Assembly (NCBI GenBank): GCA_010094045.1
Contig: ML986625.1
Coordinates: forward strand, 204,442 to 268,441
DNA: 64,000 nucleotides
Reading direction: 5' to 3'
DNA from: Lojkania enalia
Taxonomy: Eukaryota > Ascomycota > Dothideomycetes > Pleosporales
Below are positions 33,666 to 46,112 of the stretch, piece after piece. Position 1 is the stretch's first letter; the number at the start of each line of letters is the position of its first letter. The position numbers and the translations under genes were made by a program. The notes beneath the pieces are model-generated. The model saw only the letters and a list, made by a program, of their open reading frames with translations, ran no database searches and was not told the origin of the DNA.

Positions 33666-36600
33666 GGGTTGGTTTCTTCGCGGCGCAAGGTTCTTCTGTT
33701 CATATAAGTTACTTTCAGAATTTTCCTTTCGTCCATCAATCTCTAGATACTATCCGCCCAACATCTTCATCGCTCTCAAGATTCCTCTAGAGCATTTTAC
33801 AAAACTCATATCTCCTTGTTTGTAATTCTATAGCAGAAATTGGCCTCGTGACCATTATAGGTGCGATATTTGCCGACTATTAAATTTACATGTCGGCCTG
33901 GAAAGACGGTTGTGAGGACCCCTCATTACTCCGACACGTTGGATTTCAAAGCTTCTGCACTGATTACTCTCGCACCGTCTTTTTAATCTCGTTAATAACA
34001 TAACGAGCTCCCTAATTCCGCACGGTAGTCGCATAGTGGCACGAGCAATCGGCGAATGGGCAGACGTTTACGCCTTAGTTCCTTCACGCACGAATCTACA
34101 TCGAGGTTGCGTTCTAAACTCCGCAATCCGGAGTATCTAACCCCAGTCTCAGGCCTGTCGCCTGGTTGCGCAAACCATTCTTCCGAACGAGACAGGGCTA
34201 AAGCCCTATTAATTCAGGAATAGTTGAAAATCGCCTCCATCTTCGGCTTTTCGTGTGGTTAGCTCCGCCGATTGCATCGGAAGACCGAGCTTTCGTCCGT
34301 GCCGCAAAGGCTAAACACTATCCTTTCCAACTGATTCATTTTTCGATACTATCACTCTGGAATTTTATGAACACACCGCTTTATTGAAATTTCGAACTTT
34401 ATCTCAGCATCCTCGAGCACGATTCTGGCTGTCGAATGACACTCCTCGGGGTCTACATGAGCTGCACAAGGCAACGTCAACGCCGCAGCCCTACATAATA
34501 TGCTCTCATTAAACCACTTCGTCGCTCTGACAGCTACACCGTAAGCAAACCAATGGCCTTCCTCCCTAGCAATCATCCTAGCCTGATTCTAATTAACTTG
34601 GTTGATAAGCCGACGACAAACATAGCTATGGCCACAAAACCGATTCCACGTTGTACGGCATAGCAGATCATGCATGCTCTACGCCCCCAGTACGCCTCAT
34701 TACTACAGCTAAAGCGGTAAAGCTATCTGCCTGTTCGCAACCGTTTGGGAGAATAGTGGCACAGATGCAATATGTACCCAACACAAGCGCTAGGACTTCT
34801 AGTCGTGCATTGATTTCGCAATTGTAATATTACACGCCATACAAAACTGTTCAAAGAATAGCTGTATTTGCGGCGTTTATGAGAACACAGCAGACCGTAA
34901 ATAGAGCAGGACAGTAGACGCCGCACAGTGTTTTGCAGCAGTAAGAAGCGGAGTTTTGTGTTGGCGGCGTATCCGATATTCGCTTCATCTATTCTCAGGA
35001 GGGGTGGTCGCCGCATGCATAGGTTGGTGATCACCTGACATTGTAGTTTGTTCTTACTTCAATGCTTCAGGCGTGCTGTCGCCAGAGAGGTAGACGGTTG
35101 AGGTAAGCTCATGTTCTGTGCGAGCATTTTCTATTAATCAATATTTAGTTTCAAGAACGAAAAATTGATTGGCATTCAATATACGCCAGCGCCCCAGAGG
35201 CGGGCACTTATCGGAGACTTCCATTCACGCATTCCTAGCCACCCCCTTAGCCAACTATCGGCTTAACTTGAGAGCTTCTCCACCCGTTTTTCAGCTTAAC
35301 CGCATCTCATCATTCCACATTCGAATTCCTAATTATTCAGGACTCCCACTCCATATTTATCCCCTGTTCCTTCAGCCCCATTGCCGCGCTGCACTTTCTC
35401 CACAAGTGACGTCCGTACAGGCCCTAAGCTTACGCCAGATAATAGTATGAATCAGTCAACTCCACGATCACAGCATCTTCATGCCACACCTCTTTTACCT
35501 GATTAATCAATGTCTTCTCTTCCTATTAGGCATACACGCTATAGACGCCCTATCTTACAAGCGCGTCAGGATATTGATCAACCCTAAGCGTCTCCTGTCG
35601 TTTTATTGCTTATGCGTGGAAAGCATCCTTTCACCTGCAAAGAATCTGGTTCTTGCGTCTCGGGATTAACAAATAAATAACGGAATAGATAGCTATGCTT
35701 TTATACTGATACTCTAGCTCTCCTGTTAGTAGCGCACCGTGTGCTGGCAAAGAGCTTGATTGTTGGGCAGCCATTGGTCTTCTCAGCAGCCACAGCAAGC
35801 ATCATGAAGCCACGCACCATCAGCATTCCTTTCAACTCGGCCACGGTTCTTTCTCAAGTAGGGAGTATGTCGGTTAGAGATATTGCGCTGTTGGGGATTA
35901 GCATCAGCTTTGCGATAATGTTGAGGAATGTGATCTCCGGCGCCCCTATTGATCATTTACTGCATCGATATGTTCGCACTTATCTTATTTATCAGCGACT
36001 TCGAGAGTCGTGACACTCAGCTGCTAACTTTACTTCCTATCCTTAATGGAGAATGAGATTAGATATTGGCGATGTAGATTCTATAATGTCACAGGCCATG
36101 CTGCTCGAGGTCACCACGATAGATCACCCGTACGATAGGGCGTATTAAGGCACTTCTCATTTTCAGGTCGAGCTAGGACGGCGAAGTAAGAATTACTTGT
36201 CATGTGCTCATTAAACTGTCTTTATGCTCCTTACTTCCCATCGTTTCGTCAGATTCCGTTATCCTATTGCCAAGGTCATAATACTCTCCTAGAAGTCGTA
36301 TACGGCAAAAGGTCTGGCACGAATTAGATCTACCGGTCCTCTGTTTCGTAGAGTGCAGTATGCACTTCAGACTCCACTCTCTCCCAGAAATCATTTCACT
36401 GAAACTTTTTATTCCGCCAAGTCTCGGTGGAACAACCATAGCAAGGGCAAACCTACATCAAGAGCCCTTTCCTCAAGATCCGCTCAAAGCACGACATATC
36501 TGAATCTCCCCAAGTCGTCGCCCTGCCGCGGGGAGACCATTCGTCCGATTCCACGCTCCCAATTCTCGTCACGCATAACATGCCTCTCATCAGGCGAACC

Positions 36601-37160
36601 ATTACCCCTTTCTCCCAAACCTAGTTTCTCATCTCTAAACCACCCCAGAACCTCATCTTTTCTTTACACCGACCGCAAAACCGATCCCCCACAATCCCCG
36701 AATTCCCCGATTCCTCGCCGTTCAAACAAGACCAAAAAAAAAAAGAAAAAAAGAAACGCCCTCCATCTCTCCGCACGACGAGGCTTCGGCTGAATAACCG
36801 AGACCCCGAACGCCATCGCCGACCTACCTCGCGCGCTCTCATGCTCCCATCTCGGCGTCAAGATGCCCATCTTGTGATCTCAATCAAAGCTTCACTTTCA
36901 GCATGGTGGGCAAGAATTCCAAAAGATAATCGCCCCCCGGCTAACGCAGCCGTACGTGCACTACATCCAGCGCTATCGTGCGAAGTATACCCTGCTAGAT
37001 ATCTACTAAGCTTACAGCGCGCCATACCGCTTCCCGCTACCTAACTACAACGCTATTCCGCAAACACTGCGCTGCTATCATTGCCCCATCCAGCAATATT
37101 CCTACGTAGTGATTGATAGCAGTGCCTGAATGCACAGCCCACCACCTCCTTTTCGCAATT

Positions 37161-37186
37161 AAAAAAAAAAAAAAAAAAAAAAAAAA
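37161..37186. repeat. A26 homopolymer tract
   Basis: 26 consecutive A on the + strand. No flanking target-site duplication is visible by eye. Confidence 0.95.
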
Positions 37187-38504
37187 TATTGGAACGGGGA
37201 GAGGACTGATGGTGGAAGCAGAGGAGGCCCTGTCTGACTCCGCCAGCTTGGGAAGATGGGGATAAGGTTATCAAGGTGCTGCATATGCACTGTACATACA
37301 CATCCGGCCTGAAACCCGGATATGGATCTAGCCAGCACATGCAATTGTGCGGGGGTGTGGCAAATCCCATCCACTCGCCCTTGCACATGCATCCATATAT
37401 GCCAAATGTCCAAGTGCGTACACACGAGATTGCGAGGACGGGGTGTTGGGGCGCTGTTGCTGGCCTGATCCCCCACATACTCGCTCCATGTACATACGCT
37501 CTTTGTGGGGAATGCACGCGCCCGGAAGGTCAAATGTCCAAACACAGCACGGGTAGAAATATCACACCTGCACCATTCCCGCCGCGCTCGGCATCGTTTC
37601 CTGATCACGCCAGCTCCCCCTCGGACAATTCTCTCATACGGCCCTCATCCGAGCCCAAGACTTAGGAAACGTTTGGCAAGGCTGGGCTTCGTCAAGGGAA
37701 AGGGTATTGTGTCTGGTGACGAGGGAGAACAGGATGCATGTTATGGAATCATTGTTTCTAGAGAGGGGTTGGCCACGGCGATGGGATGGGGTGACTGCCT
37801 GATGCGACGGGCTTGTCTAGCGCGTTGAGGACAAAGACGCGTGGGCATGTGAGCGGAATTGTAAGCGGGCCTCTAGTCTTCGGCCTAGAATCACAGAGCA
37901 TAGGACCGAGAAGGGCGAAGGGCGGGAATGCGAGGTGTACGGACGCAATCGCGAAATATGATGCGAGATGACTTAAGATTTGTGCGGCTTTGCGTTGTGA
38001 GTCATAGGGCTGATGACGATGGGCTTGATGGGATGCTTTGAAATTGGCGGATGAGAAATCGGAGTTAACCACAGAATGGAACTCCCCTTTTTGCATCTGC
38101 ATAGCGCGGTGGAGACGTGCAGAAGCTGTCTAAAGAGTGCAGGCTGTGTGCATGTAGCCTCGATATGTCATGTTTATATTCTCTCTTCTACACATGAATG
38201 CTGAAGCTCATAAAGCGTGGGTCGTACAGATAGAAAGACGCTGTGTACGTGATTACTCCCGAGGCATGAAAATGTTTATTCTGCCTTAAAATCTCGCGCA
38301 CTGTTACATCAGATGAAACAGGGCACATAGTATCAACCAGAGAAAACAAGAGCAATTCCAAATCCCACCATAATGGGTATCTCTCCAATCCAGTCCCAAC
38401 AAATCCATGCCGCGCAAATGCAATGAATATTACCCTGTACGTTTGGAATGAGATGTATCATGCAAAGAGACAAGTGAGACAATGGAGAGTACCAAAGCCT
38501 TGGG

Positions 38505-38529
38505 AAAAAAAAAAAAAAAAAAAAAAAAA
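38505..38529. repeat. A25 homopolymer tract
   Basis: 25 consecutive A, about 160 bp beyond the 3' end of the tyrosine phosphatase gene. Confidence 0.95.
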
Positions 38530-38690
38530 GGGACAAGACGAGAAAGGCTTCCTCACCGATGATACTGTATATGCAGTATCTGGGGCCTTTAGCAAGGTAA
38601 AGAATAGAAACAGTCATGATGATCACGAGGATCATGAACACAGCGAACGTAGCTGGACTTTCTACTAGTAAGGGTAAGAGCACGTTCAAA

Positions 38691-40134
38691 TTACGACTTC
38701 CCATTCTCAAAGTCCATCTCTGCATCGATCAGTTCAGCCTCAAGCTGCGCTCGCTCATCCTCGTCACCTTCACCCTCGTTGCCCGATTTCTGCTTCTTCG
38801 GCACCGGCTCATGGAGAGCACCAAGCCCAAGCTCCTCTGCTTCCTCGGGATGCAATTTGGCCCAGCGGTCACGCCAGCGCTCGCGAACAACTTCGTAAAG
38901 GAAAGCGAATTGAGGTTCTCCTTGGACCATCATCATACGCTGCTGCCGAAGAATGTCAACAATTGTCACAATGGGATCGTCTTCGTCGTCGACGTCGTCT
39001 AGAGACCCTTCTTCTAGCTCTTGCAGAAGCCAATCCAACGCAATGAACGTTCCACTCCGACCAACGCCCGCACTACAGTGTATGATACGGGGATTCTCCG
39101 CATTGTCGAGATTTTTGCTCCGCGACAACTCGATGAGATTGAGCAAGGCTATCCGATCAGCGCCTTCGGGAACAAGAAAATCTGGCCACCCGCCGAAGAG
39201 TAGATGCCATACCTCCCTAGTCTCGGACCCGTCCTCGTTCGCCATCATTAGCTCCCTTATCTGGGCCCTAGTCTCTTCGTTTTCCGTTAGGGTTTTCAGG
39301 CGTACAGTATGCTTGAAGCCATCTTCAAACTCATCATTTTCATTCACTGGAAGGCTCGGCGACGAGGGCGATCGGGGGTAGTACGGGAAGCATTTCTCGC
39401 GGCCAGACTCGTGGGTTTGCGTGAGCATCACAATGACAGCTGGCGATTTGGTCTCGTACCATACCATGCGCCAGATGTGGGAGAGGGTGTCATTTTTGGG
39501 ACCCTACGTAGCCGCTACGTCAGTGTAAGCTGCTAATGCTAGTATAAAGAGGACCCACCTGTGTAGCTATGAACTTGGTTACCGTCCCAGACTTGGTCGA
39601 CTGTAGAACAATGGGGGATGCATTGATGTAGTCGCTATGACCCTCAGGGACCTTCAGCTTCACGCGATTGCTCTGGTATGGATCTACATTAGCATATCGG
39701 TTGCGGCTCTGGACCTCGTTTCCCCCGCATCGTGCCCATTGTGATGGTGGTTCGGCATCCTTTTCTATTGCACCTTGCGCGACTCGTCTCCGCTGCTCCC
39801 ACTCGAGATCAACGAACTTGGACTGGACTTCTGCTTCCCAGTTAGCCAAATCGCTCTAGGGTATTATCGTAGGCCGAGTCTACCTGCCTGCTCTACTCAC
39901 ACGCAAGAACGCGGGGTACGGGGTGGCGTCCTGCGGCGACTGTTCGGCGGTCGAGGCTGTCTCTGAGTTTGTAGGTATTATCAGGCTCGGCGCGCTCGCA
40001 GAGGGTGTAATGAAGGGAGTGCTCGCGCTCGGGGTGTTGATCGAGGAAGCGGTACCAGACCGGGAGCTGTCTCTGCTCCGCGAGCGCTTCGAGGACGAGG
40101 GCGACGCGGGGACGGCCAGCTGCGCTGACGACAT
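38691..40134 (-). CDS. Classical protein-tyrosine phosphatase
   Basis: Three exons, 40134-39901, 39855-39559 and 39503-38691, give 447 residues. Introns are 45 nt (gtgagt..ctag) and 55 nt (gtgggt..gtag), both phase 0. The frame is open further upstream but without an ATG nearer than MSSAQLAVPASP, so I start there. Residues 1-78 are Ser/Pro/Thr-rich. The PTP domain begins near SDLANWEAEVQSKF. Its pTyr-side motif is NRYANVDPY, followed by YINAS. The WPD loop is at about 283-285 (GGWPDFLVP), and the signature HCSAGVGRSGTF has the catalytic Cys near 320 and the phosphate-binding Arg near 326. A Q-loop-like EPQFAFLYE follows. All catalytic residues are present. The acidic tail (EGEGDEDERAQLEAE) is unusual. 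It resembles yeast Ptp1 and fission yeast Pyp3 in layout; these dephosphorylate MAP-kinase or cell-cycle targets. It is divergent from the Mrx7-like gene. Confidence 0.9.
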
Positions 40135-41062
40135 GGCCTCGCCGTTAGTCCTGACGCCGGCGTGGACCCTGGCCTTGCGCCTAAGGGCGCGGAGCTTATG
40201 CAGTTTGAATGTCTTTCTGCTGGTGCGGGAAGAAGCTGCTGGTTGCGGGCTCGGGGGAGCAAGAGAGTTTGGAGAGGGAATGGTGACGGCCGTTGCGGCA
40301 ATGCGATCGCGTGCGGAGGTAGCGTGCAGGACCTTGACTGATAGCGTGCTTGTTGGAGTTGCAGTCTTCGTGGGCACCTCAAGCTTCAACGACCGCTGGA
40401 GAGCGTGGAGCAAACGCAATTTATACTTAGAGCTGGCAATCGCGCACTGAACGTGGAGTTTGGTCTTGCCGTCACCTTTGAAACAGCGTCGACCGACAGG
40501 GGAGGGCTGCACACGAGCACGCGGTAGATGTGTGATTCGGAAGGGGAGCTCGCGTGCGTTGTACGGCAATTTCAAGATGGCGACTGAATCGCCCTGCCAG
40601 CTGCTCTATCGCGCTTTTCCGGGTACCAGGTCCGCCAAAAATCGACTGACAGCGGAGGGGCTGCAAGCAATATGGTGGTGGGGGCACGAAATTGCGCTTG
40701 CGGGATCGTGGGGGGATCGATGCGGCGAACTTGTGGAATCAAAAACAGGCTTAGCGAATAAAGTAGATAAATGTGTGCGGAGGAGAACGTGCGAGGAGAA
40801 GCGGCCTGGTGGATATATACAAGAGTAGCAATTTCGGTGAGGAGGACTGTGTTGCAGAGCCGCAGTGAACTCCAACCATCTCCTTAGTCTGGGCTTGCGG
40901 GTGGCTTCCGCTGTCGCTTGCCGCATCTCCACCTTGTCCGCTTCATCATCCGTTCTTCACTGTAACACCCCGACACCCACTCGCCAATCGCCGCAATCAC
41001 TGTGTGCCTCCACCATTACGTGGCAATCGCTGCTGGTAGATGAGATTCACTCGATTGTAGCC
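40135..41062. promoter_or_regulatory. Shared upstream region of the phosphatase and Mrx7-like genes
   Basis: 928 bp between divergent starts. Part is GC-rich and carries long antisense frames that mirror the phosphatase frame. No clear TATA box. Confidence 0.4.
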
Positions 41063-41482
41063 ATGCAATTTCCGTGGCTCGCCCTCATTGAGGTAGGTAT
41101 CCATTGCCCCACCTGCCGCGCAAATATCAAGCTGCCTAACCTTGAAACTAGGCTTGGGCTGTTGCAAGAGTACGTCCATATTTCTAATCTTGATGCTTCC
41201 GTCGGAATGTGTCTGACCTGGATATGAAATAGCTCATCCGCAGTCCCTTGTTCAATCGCGCTATTCAGAAGGCCTATCGCAAGATCAACAGGCTTGAACA
41301 ACCTGAGCTGGAGAACGGAGGAGGACGTATGTTTAAGCTGCTCGATTGCCACATGTAGTACGGTTAAACATGCTTGCTGATATGCTACGACAGGAACCGG
41401 CCCCTCACTCTTCGACCACTTCAGGCACGAGATCAAGGATCAGTTTAGAGAGCTGACCTGGCGGAAGCGACCGAGAAAGTAG
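41063..41482 (+). CDS. MRX7: Tiny Mrx7-like mitochondrial protein with a micro-exon
   Basis: Four exons: 41063-41092, 41152-41169, 41233-41326 and 41394-41482, total 231 nt, 76 residues. The product starts MQFPWLALIE, adds AWAVAR from an 18-nt exon, then LIRSPLFNRAIQKAYRKI.., and ends in FDHFRHEIKDQFRELTW plus a basic tail. The three introns (59, 63 and 67 nt) have gtaggt, gtacgt and gtatgt donors and CTAAC/CTGAC-type branch sites, and phases close, which strongly supports the model. The pattern of a short hydrophobic start, LxRSPxFxRxV/I and a terminal FxxFxxEIKxQF fits the small MIOREX component Mrx7, linked to mitochondrial gene expression in yeast. The family name is from memory and tentative; the gene itself looks real. 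No single frame exceeds 40 codons, so it is easy to miss. Confidence 0.65.
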
Positions 41483-42159
41483 AATCCAGCCCCCTATTTA
41501 CGTTGGAACCGTCTCCAGATATTACGAGTTGGTCGTACGAGGCTACCATTAATTGAGAATTTCCAACGTTCGTCTGGAAGAAACTATACCCATACGACCA
41601 CATAGTCGAGACAAGGATACTCCACGGCGTTGTATATTCCGAAAACTCTCTTTTCTGACGCTTTCGCCTGAATTTTGAGGCGGAGAGTGGGAATGTGGTA
41701 CCTCCATAGTCTACTTGGTACCTTCATACGTAGGTAATTGCATGGTGGTTTGTACGCCACTGGGTGCTGATTGGGAGAGTTACTCAGTCCTAAAGTATCT
41801 TGCGTACCTGGCATTGATCATTGTATACATGAAATAAGAAGCCGCATAAAGTATTTAGACGGTGTTTGTGTGCATGTGCTACGGAATCGAGGATGCACAG
41901 AAAAACGGATACAAGAAATTGCAGGGCCTTGGTTATTAGCGTATCCTCTCACAGGCAAGTGTACGTATTGGTGAACATGATAGTGGGGCGTGTAGGTGTG
42001 CTTTAGCGGCTGCGTTCACTTGACGTCACCCAGGCCCTCGTGGTATATATCGTCGCGCTCATTGTGCATTAGAATTTCCCAATCTATTTGTAAACATCCA
42101 ATTTTCGTGTTTCAACCGCATACATTTAAGTCACTAAACTGCGCATTAAATGATACAAA
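41483..42159. other. Intergenic before the PRISE relic
   Basis: 677 bp without a gene. It keeps what may be the old promoter of the reductase relic: a palindromic CRE-type site TGACGTCA at 42021-42028 and a TATA-like stretch (gtatatatc) near 42041. Confidence 0.4.
42021..42028. promoter_or_regulatory. CRE/ATF-type palindrome TGACGTCA
   Basis: A perfect 8-bp bZIP site, 132 bp before the start codon of the decayed reductase gene and just before a TATA-like stretch. Spacing suits a promoter element, but one 8-bp site may be chance. Confidence 0.4.
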
Positions 42160-43248
42160 ATGCCATCCACGATTGTTACTACTGCTACAGGTTTGATGGC
42201 GCCATTTACCTCTTACAAGTATTGTGTTAACCTCTTGTAGGCATACTAGGACGCGAGATGGTCCATGAACTTGACCAACATGCGTCGCAGTGGCCCATAG
42301 TACATGAACTTTCACGGAGTAAAAAGGAGGACTACCCATTCAATGTCCTGTACAACCACATCGACCTCACCTTGTCAGTGGATCAAATGACCAATAGCCT
42401 GAAAATTGTACAAGGGGAATACATTTTCTTTGCTGCACACTTAGACACTGAGAAAAAGAACTACGATGTGAATCGGCAGATACTATCCAATTTTTTGGAA
42501 GCTCTTATCAAGACCGGCGCAGTCACCGAGGTGAAGCACATTATTCTAGTAATTCGGGCGAAGCAGCATGGCGTGCACCTTGGTGCATCGAAGGACCCAA
42601 TGATTGAATTAGACCTGTGGCTTAATTCTCTAGACCGTCCACTAAACTTCTAGTACAGTCAGCAAAACACCTTGCACATGTTTTGCAAAGAGCACAAAAA
42701 TAATGGGCAGCAACGTACCCAAACGACATCATCGAGTACGCAGAAGGGAACCCCATGAGCCTAGGCGGCTCTAGCGCCTGGGGCTACGAATCAAGCTTTC
42801 AAAGTTATCAATGGCGATATGGAGAGCTGGCAAAACTTATGGCCTCAACTTGCATCTCATTTCGGACTCCGTGTCAAGCTTAACCAATTCTCTTGTGAGT
42901 GAACAGAACAGCGATGAAGGAAGGCAGATGAAGCTCCAGGAGAAGCCTCCAATTGCTCACCGGGCGGAGGAATTGGGACTAGTGGGATGGCCTGTCGTCT
43001 AGCAAGGTAAGGTCGTGTAGTAGATTGATCTGGCGAAGTGGAGTGTTAGAGGGACGATGTCAAGAAAGCGGAGAAGGTTGCGAAGAGGGACGGATAGCAG
43101 AAAGAAGCCTTTTGATAAAGCGACATAGCAATTCTTGGGTTCTGTACTAGGTAGGAACCATGATTTTGTTATCAGCATGTTTAAAGCGAGGAAGGGTGGA
43201 CTTTAGGGGTATGTGGACACATAGAAGAGCTTAATGGATGTATTTGGA
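42160..43248 (+). pseudogene. Decayed PRISE-type (SirQ-like) NAD(P)H reductase
   Basis: ATG 42160, a 50-nt intron at 42191-42240 and exon 2 give a short-chain-reductase start: TTATG then ILGREMVHEL, a Rossmann dinucleotide-binding motif, with NHIDLTLSVDQM and KQHGVHLGASKDPM in order. This matches the PRISE family (progesterone 5-beta-reductase/iridoid-synthase-like), frequent in fungal secondary-metabolism loci. The gene is broken: TAG at 42651-42653, a frame change before YPNDIIEYAEGN (42716), missing residues and another change before AFKVINGDMESWQN (42795), a stop and frame change before EKPPIAHRAEELGL (42940), and further stops near 43001-43021, 43126, 43205 and 43220. Some stops fit TGG-to-TAG or CAG-to-TAG change, the C-to-T pattern of RIP or deamination. 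The catalytic middle is largely lost, so no enzyme is expected. No biosynthetic cluster neighbours remain. Confidence 0.85.
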
Positions 43249-43579
43249 GAGTAGAGAGATGTGAAGATATAGCACAAGGCGATTTCTGCTTAGAGTAGAT
43301 TGCGATTTCAGAACTTAGGAAATATCTCTATATATTGCAATTCTATACGAAGTGCTGGTTGTTCAATTTGACTTACGGTTTGACTTTAAAGAGGTTTCCG
43401 GAGTCCTTGCGTGGTGATTGGCTCCATGTCCGGTGGCTCGTGCACGATGCATGATAGTCGATGGGCGTCATCCTCCGTTGGCATGCACTTCTGCACTCGG
43501 CGCCATGGCGCGTTCAATTGAACTACTCCCCGCAACACCGCCCAACGAACGCTCATGATATATAAGCGCTACCGCTCCG
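43249..43579. promoter_or_regulatory. MON1 upstream region
   Basis: 331 bp between the reductase relic and MON1. No distinct element apart from a TATA-like gatatataag at about 43557-43566, too close to the ATG for a normal leader. Confidence 0.4.
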
Positions 43580-46112
43580 ATGAGCGATACGGAGCCTCGC
43601 GCGTCGGAAACGACGCCGAACAATCCGCCGACCCCGCCGAAGAAGAGTGACCCTATCGAACAGCGCGACTTTGCCAACCCCACTATAAACATAATACAAA
43701 GCGCTTCCCGCAAAGCCTCCACCAGCGATCTGTCGTCAATATCTCGAGAAAGCACGCCTCCCCCGCTCCCTCCGCGACCGAAAAATCTAGGCCTCCTCGA
43801 CTCGCGACCTTCGACGTCCCATTCCACAGCTCCGGCAAGACCGCAGCTTGTGTCTAAAGCGACCACGCAGCTATCCTATTCGGATACCAACACTTATAAC
43901 AATGAGACGCAATCAGACTCTCACTCTTCCGGAGCCTCCCGGCCAAAAAACTACTTCGGGTTGAACTTCGGGAGCCGCAACACCAGCGATGTAGAAGACT
44001 ACGCAAGCATGCGGAGCTTCGCTCCTACTGAGGTAGGTATCGGAGATGCGGAAAGCATGATTGGGGAACTCGGTGGAGACCGTGAGAAGTCGCTTCTCCG
44101 GTCTCTGGGGCACCGGTTTGAAGATCAGGAGTCTGAGAGCATGTTCCCACCCGATCCTCAGTTCGAGGAGGCTTTCAAACACGAGTTCGACGATATACCA
44201 GATATGGAAGCGGATGGCTCAAATGAAGGTCAGGAGGTCTCCCTGTATCTAGAGCTTGGACAACATACTGATATTTTGTTGGACAGAATCTGTAATGCTC
44301 CAATGGCGCGGCAAGCTAAAACATTTCCTAATTCTTTCATCTGCTGGAAAGCCCATATACAGCCGACATGGGGATGATCAACTAATAACCAACTATATCG
44401 GAGTTGTGCAAACCATAATCTCGTTCTACCAAAGCGCAAATGATACCCTTCGAGGATTTACAGCCGGAGACGTACGATTCGTGGTCATATCTAAAGGCCC
44501 TTTAAATCTCGTTGCCATTACCCGTCTACCAGAGAGTGAGTCTCAGCTCCGGACGCAACTGGATGCTCTATATATGCAAATCCTCTCAACTCTGACCCTC
44601 CCGAGCATGGAACGAATGTTCGCCACGCGGGCTAATTACGACCTTCGACGACCTCTTCAAGGCACAGAAACTCTTCTCTCCGCTTTAGCAGATGGCTTCA
44701 CACGAGGGTCGCCGTCTACACTACTCTCTGCCCTCGAATGCCTCAAGCTCCGGAAGTCGCACCGCCACATCATAAACAACACCCTCCTCAAAACACGCTC
44801 AGAGAACCTCCTCTATGGTCTTATCGTCGCATCAGGCAAACTAGTCTCTGTGGTGCGTCCTAAGAAGCACTCTCTGCACCCAGGCGACCTCCACCTCATC
44901 TTCAACATGCTATTTGAGGCCGGCAGTGTCAAGGCTGGGGGTGGCGAGAATTGGATACCCCTGTGCCTCCCCGGATTCAACAACACAGGCTACCTCTACA
45001 TGTACGTGTCATTCCTCAACCTAGAGCACCCGACCAAGCAGATGCAAGAACGGCCTCAAAGCAGATCGGGAGATGGAGACGAGGTCGCTATCCTCCTGAT
45101 CAGCGCAAACAAGGAAGGATTCTTCGAAATGCAGTCCATGAGAAATATGCTCGTCGAGGTACGTATGCAATTTGCCCATTAAGCTTCTCACTACCCCCAG
45201 CCCCTGCACTACCCACTTTGGCCATACCCTTTCCATGCCTGTCTCGCGAACGGGTCCGATTAACTCCGACTCTCCGCGCCGACGGCCGTTCGCCCCTCGT
45301 CCACGCGGTGCAATCAATCCCACTACGGACGAAACGATGCACGCACACTCTAACCCTTTATTCACGCGAGAAGCGGCATTTTTACAGGCTGCTATACGAA
45401 AATATGCTAGGCTGATGCAATAGACAGCAATTGCAGATAAACGGATCGATAGCATTGATTCGAGACGCAGTCAAGAAGGGTCGGCCGAGATGCACTGACA
45501 TTGTACCTGGCACGCCGCTACGCCATTTCCTATACAAGTCACGGGGCAACGTGCAGTTCGTTATGCCCGGGTTTGAGCCGGCATTTGCGGACTCGATTGA
45601 GCGGAGGCGGTAAGTTCCATGTGTTCGCGTTCTTCTTTCCAGGCTGTGGTTTTTGGGTTCGCACGTGCGGGATTCGGGTGGTGGCTTGTCCGAGTTACCG
45701 AGATCATATCATGGCATATTCGTTTCTTGATATGTGGGCAGGCGAGATTAGATTGGACTGGTTGGCGAGGCGAACACGATGGAATGGGGACTGCAATGCG
45801 ATGGCTATCTTACCCACAAGGGCCCGCAATGTAATACGCAGAAGACATATACTGATTGGTGATGCTAGATTGATGAATCTCTATGGGAAGCTGCATGTGC
45901 AGCTGCACGGCAAGCCAACGAGTCTGAAGATCCATCACGAGACGTCGACGACGTATATCAGTCTTGCATGGACGACGCCACTATTCGAATTGTACTGCGT
46001 GGCGCCTGGGACGACGAGTCGGGCGGCGCTGGCGCAGGCGGCGAATAAAGTTATCCAGTGGGTGCGCATGGAGGAAGAGCGAGTTTTCATCATTGGTGGC
46101 GCGGTGTTTTGA
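43580..46112 (+). CDS. MON1: Vacuolar fusion protein Mon1
   Basis: Four exons, 43580-44228, 44287-45158, 45428-45609 and 45869-46112, give 648 residues. Residues 1-200 are Pro/Ser-rich and disordered. The first longin domain opens after intron 1 ([20 protein letters not shown], with RHGDD) and continues [20 protein letters not shown]. Further family blocks are [19 protein letters not shown], then [28 protein letters not shown], and the conserved end [17 protein letters not shown]. Mon1 with Ccz1 is the exchange factor that loads Ypt7/Rab7 at late endosomes, vacuoles and autophagosomes. Intron 1 is 58 nt, but introns 2 and 3 are 269 and 259 nt, about five times the local norm; their ends are good (gtacgt..acag, gtaagt..ctag) and the joined protein matches the family across both. 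CCZ1 is not in the window. Confidence 0.93.

Larger units (their letters stand above)
32470..38690. other. Long gene-poor region with homopolymer tracts
   Basis: Over 6 kb with no gene I can support. It contains A/T runs of 24-26 at 33642, 37161 and 38505. Minus-strand frames near 34020-34576 (TLPCAAHVDPEECHSTARIV) and plus-strand 35741-36013 look mildly protein-like but show no family, start or splice structure. 37.2-37.6 kb is rich in CA/TG. It is likely composed of eroded sequence. Confidence 0.4.

Noticed and set aside
35741..36013. 90-codon + frame with hydrophobic segments
   Set aside because: The opposite strand looks equally protein-like, there is no family resemblance, and no gene structure can be built.
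39923..40450. 175-codon + frame
   Set aside because: It is the antisense shadow of the phosphatase first exon and its open upstream region.
45172..45423. Open frames inside MON1 intron 2
   Set aside because: Joining the exons around this interval restores conserved Mon1 sequence, so the interval is intronic.
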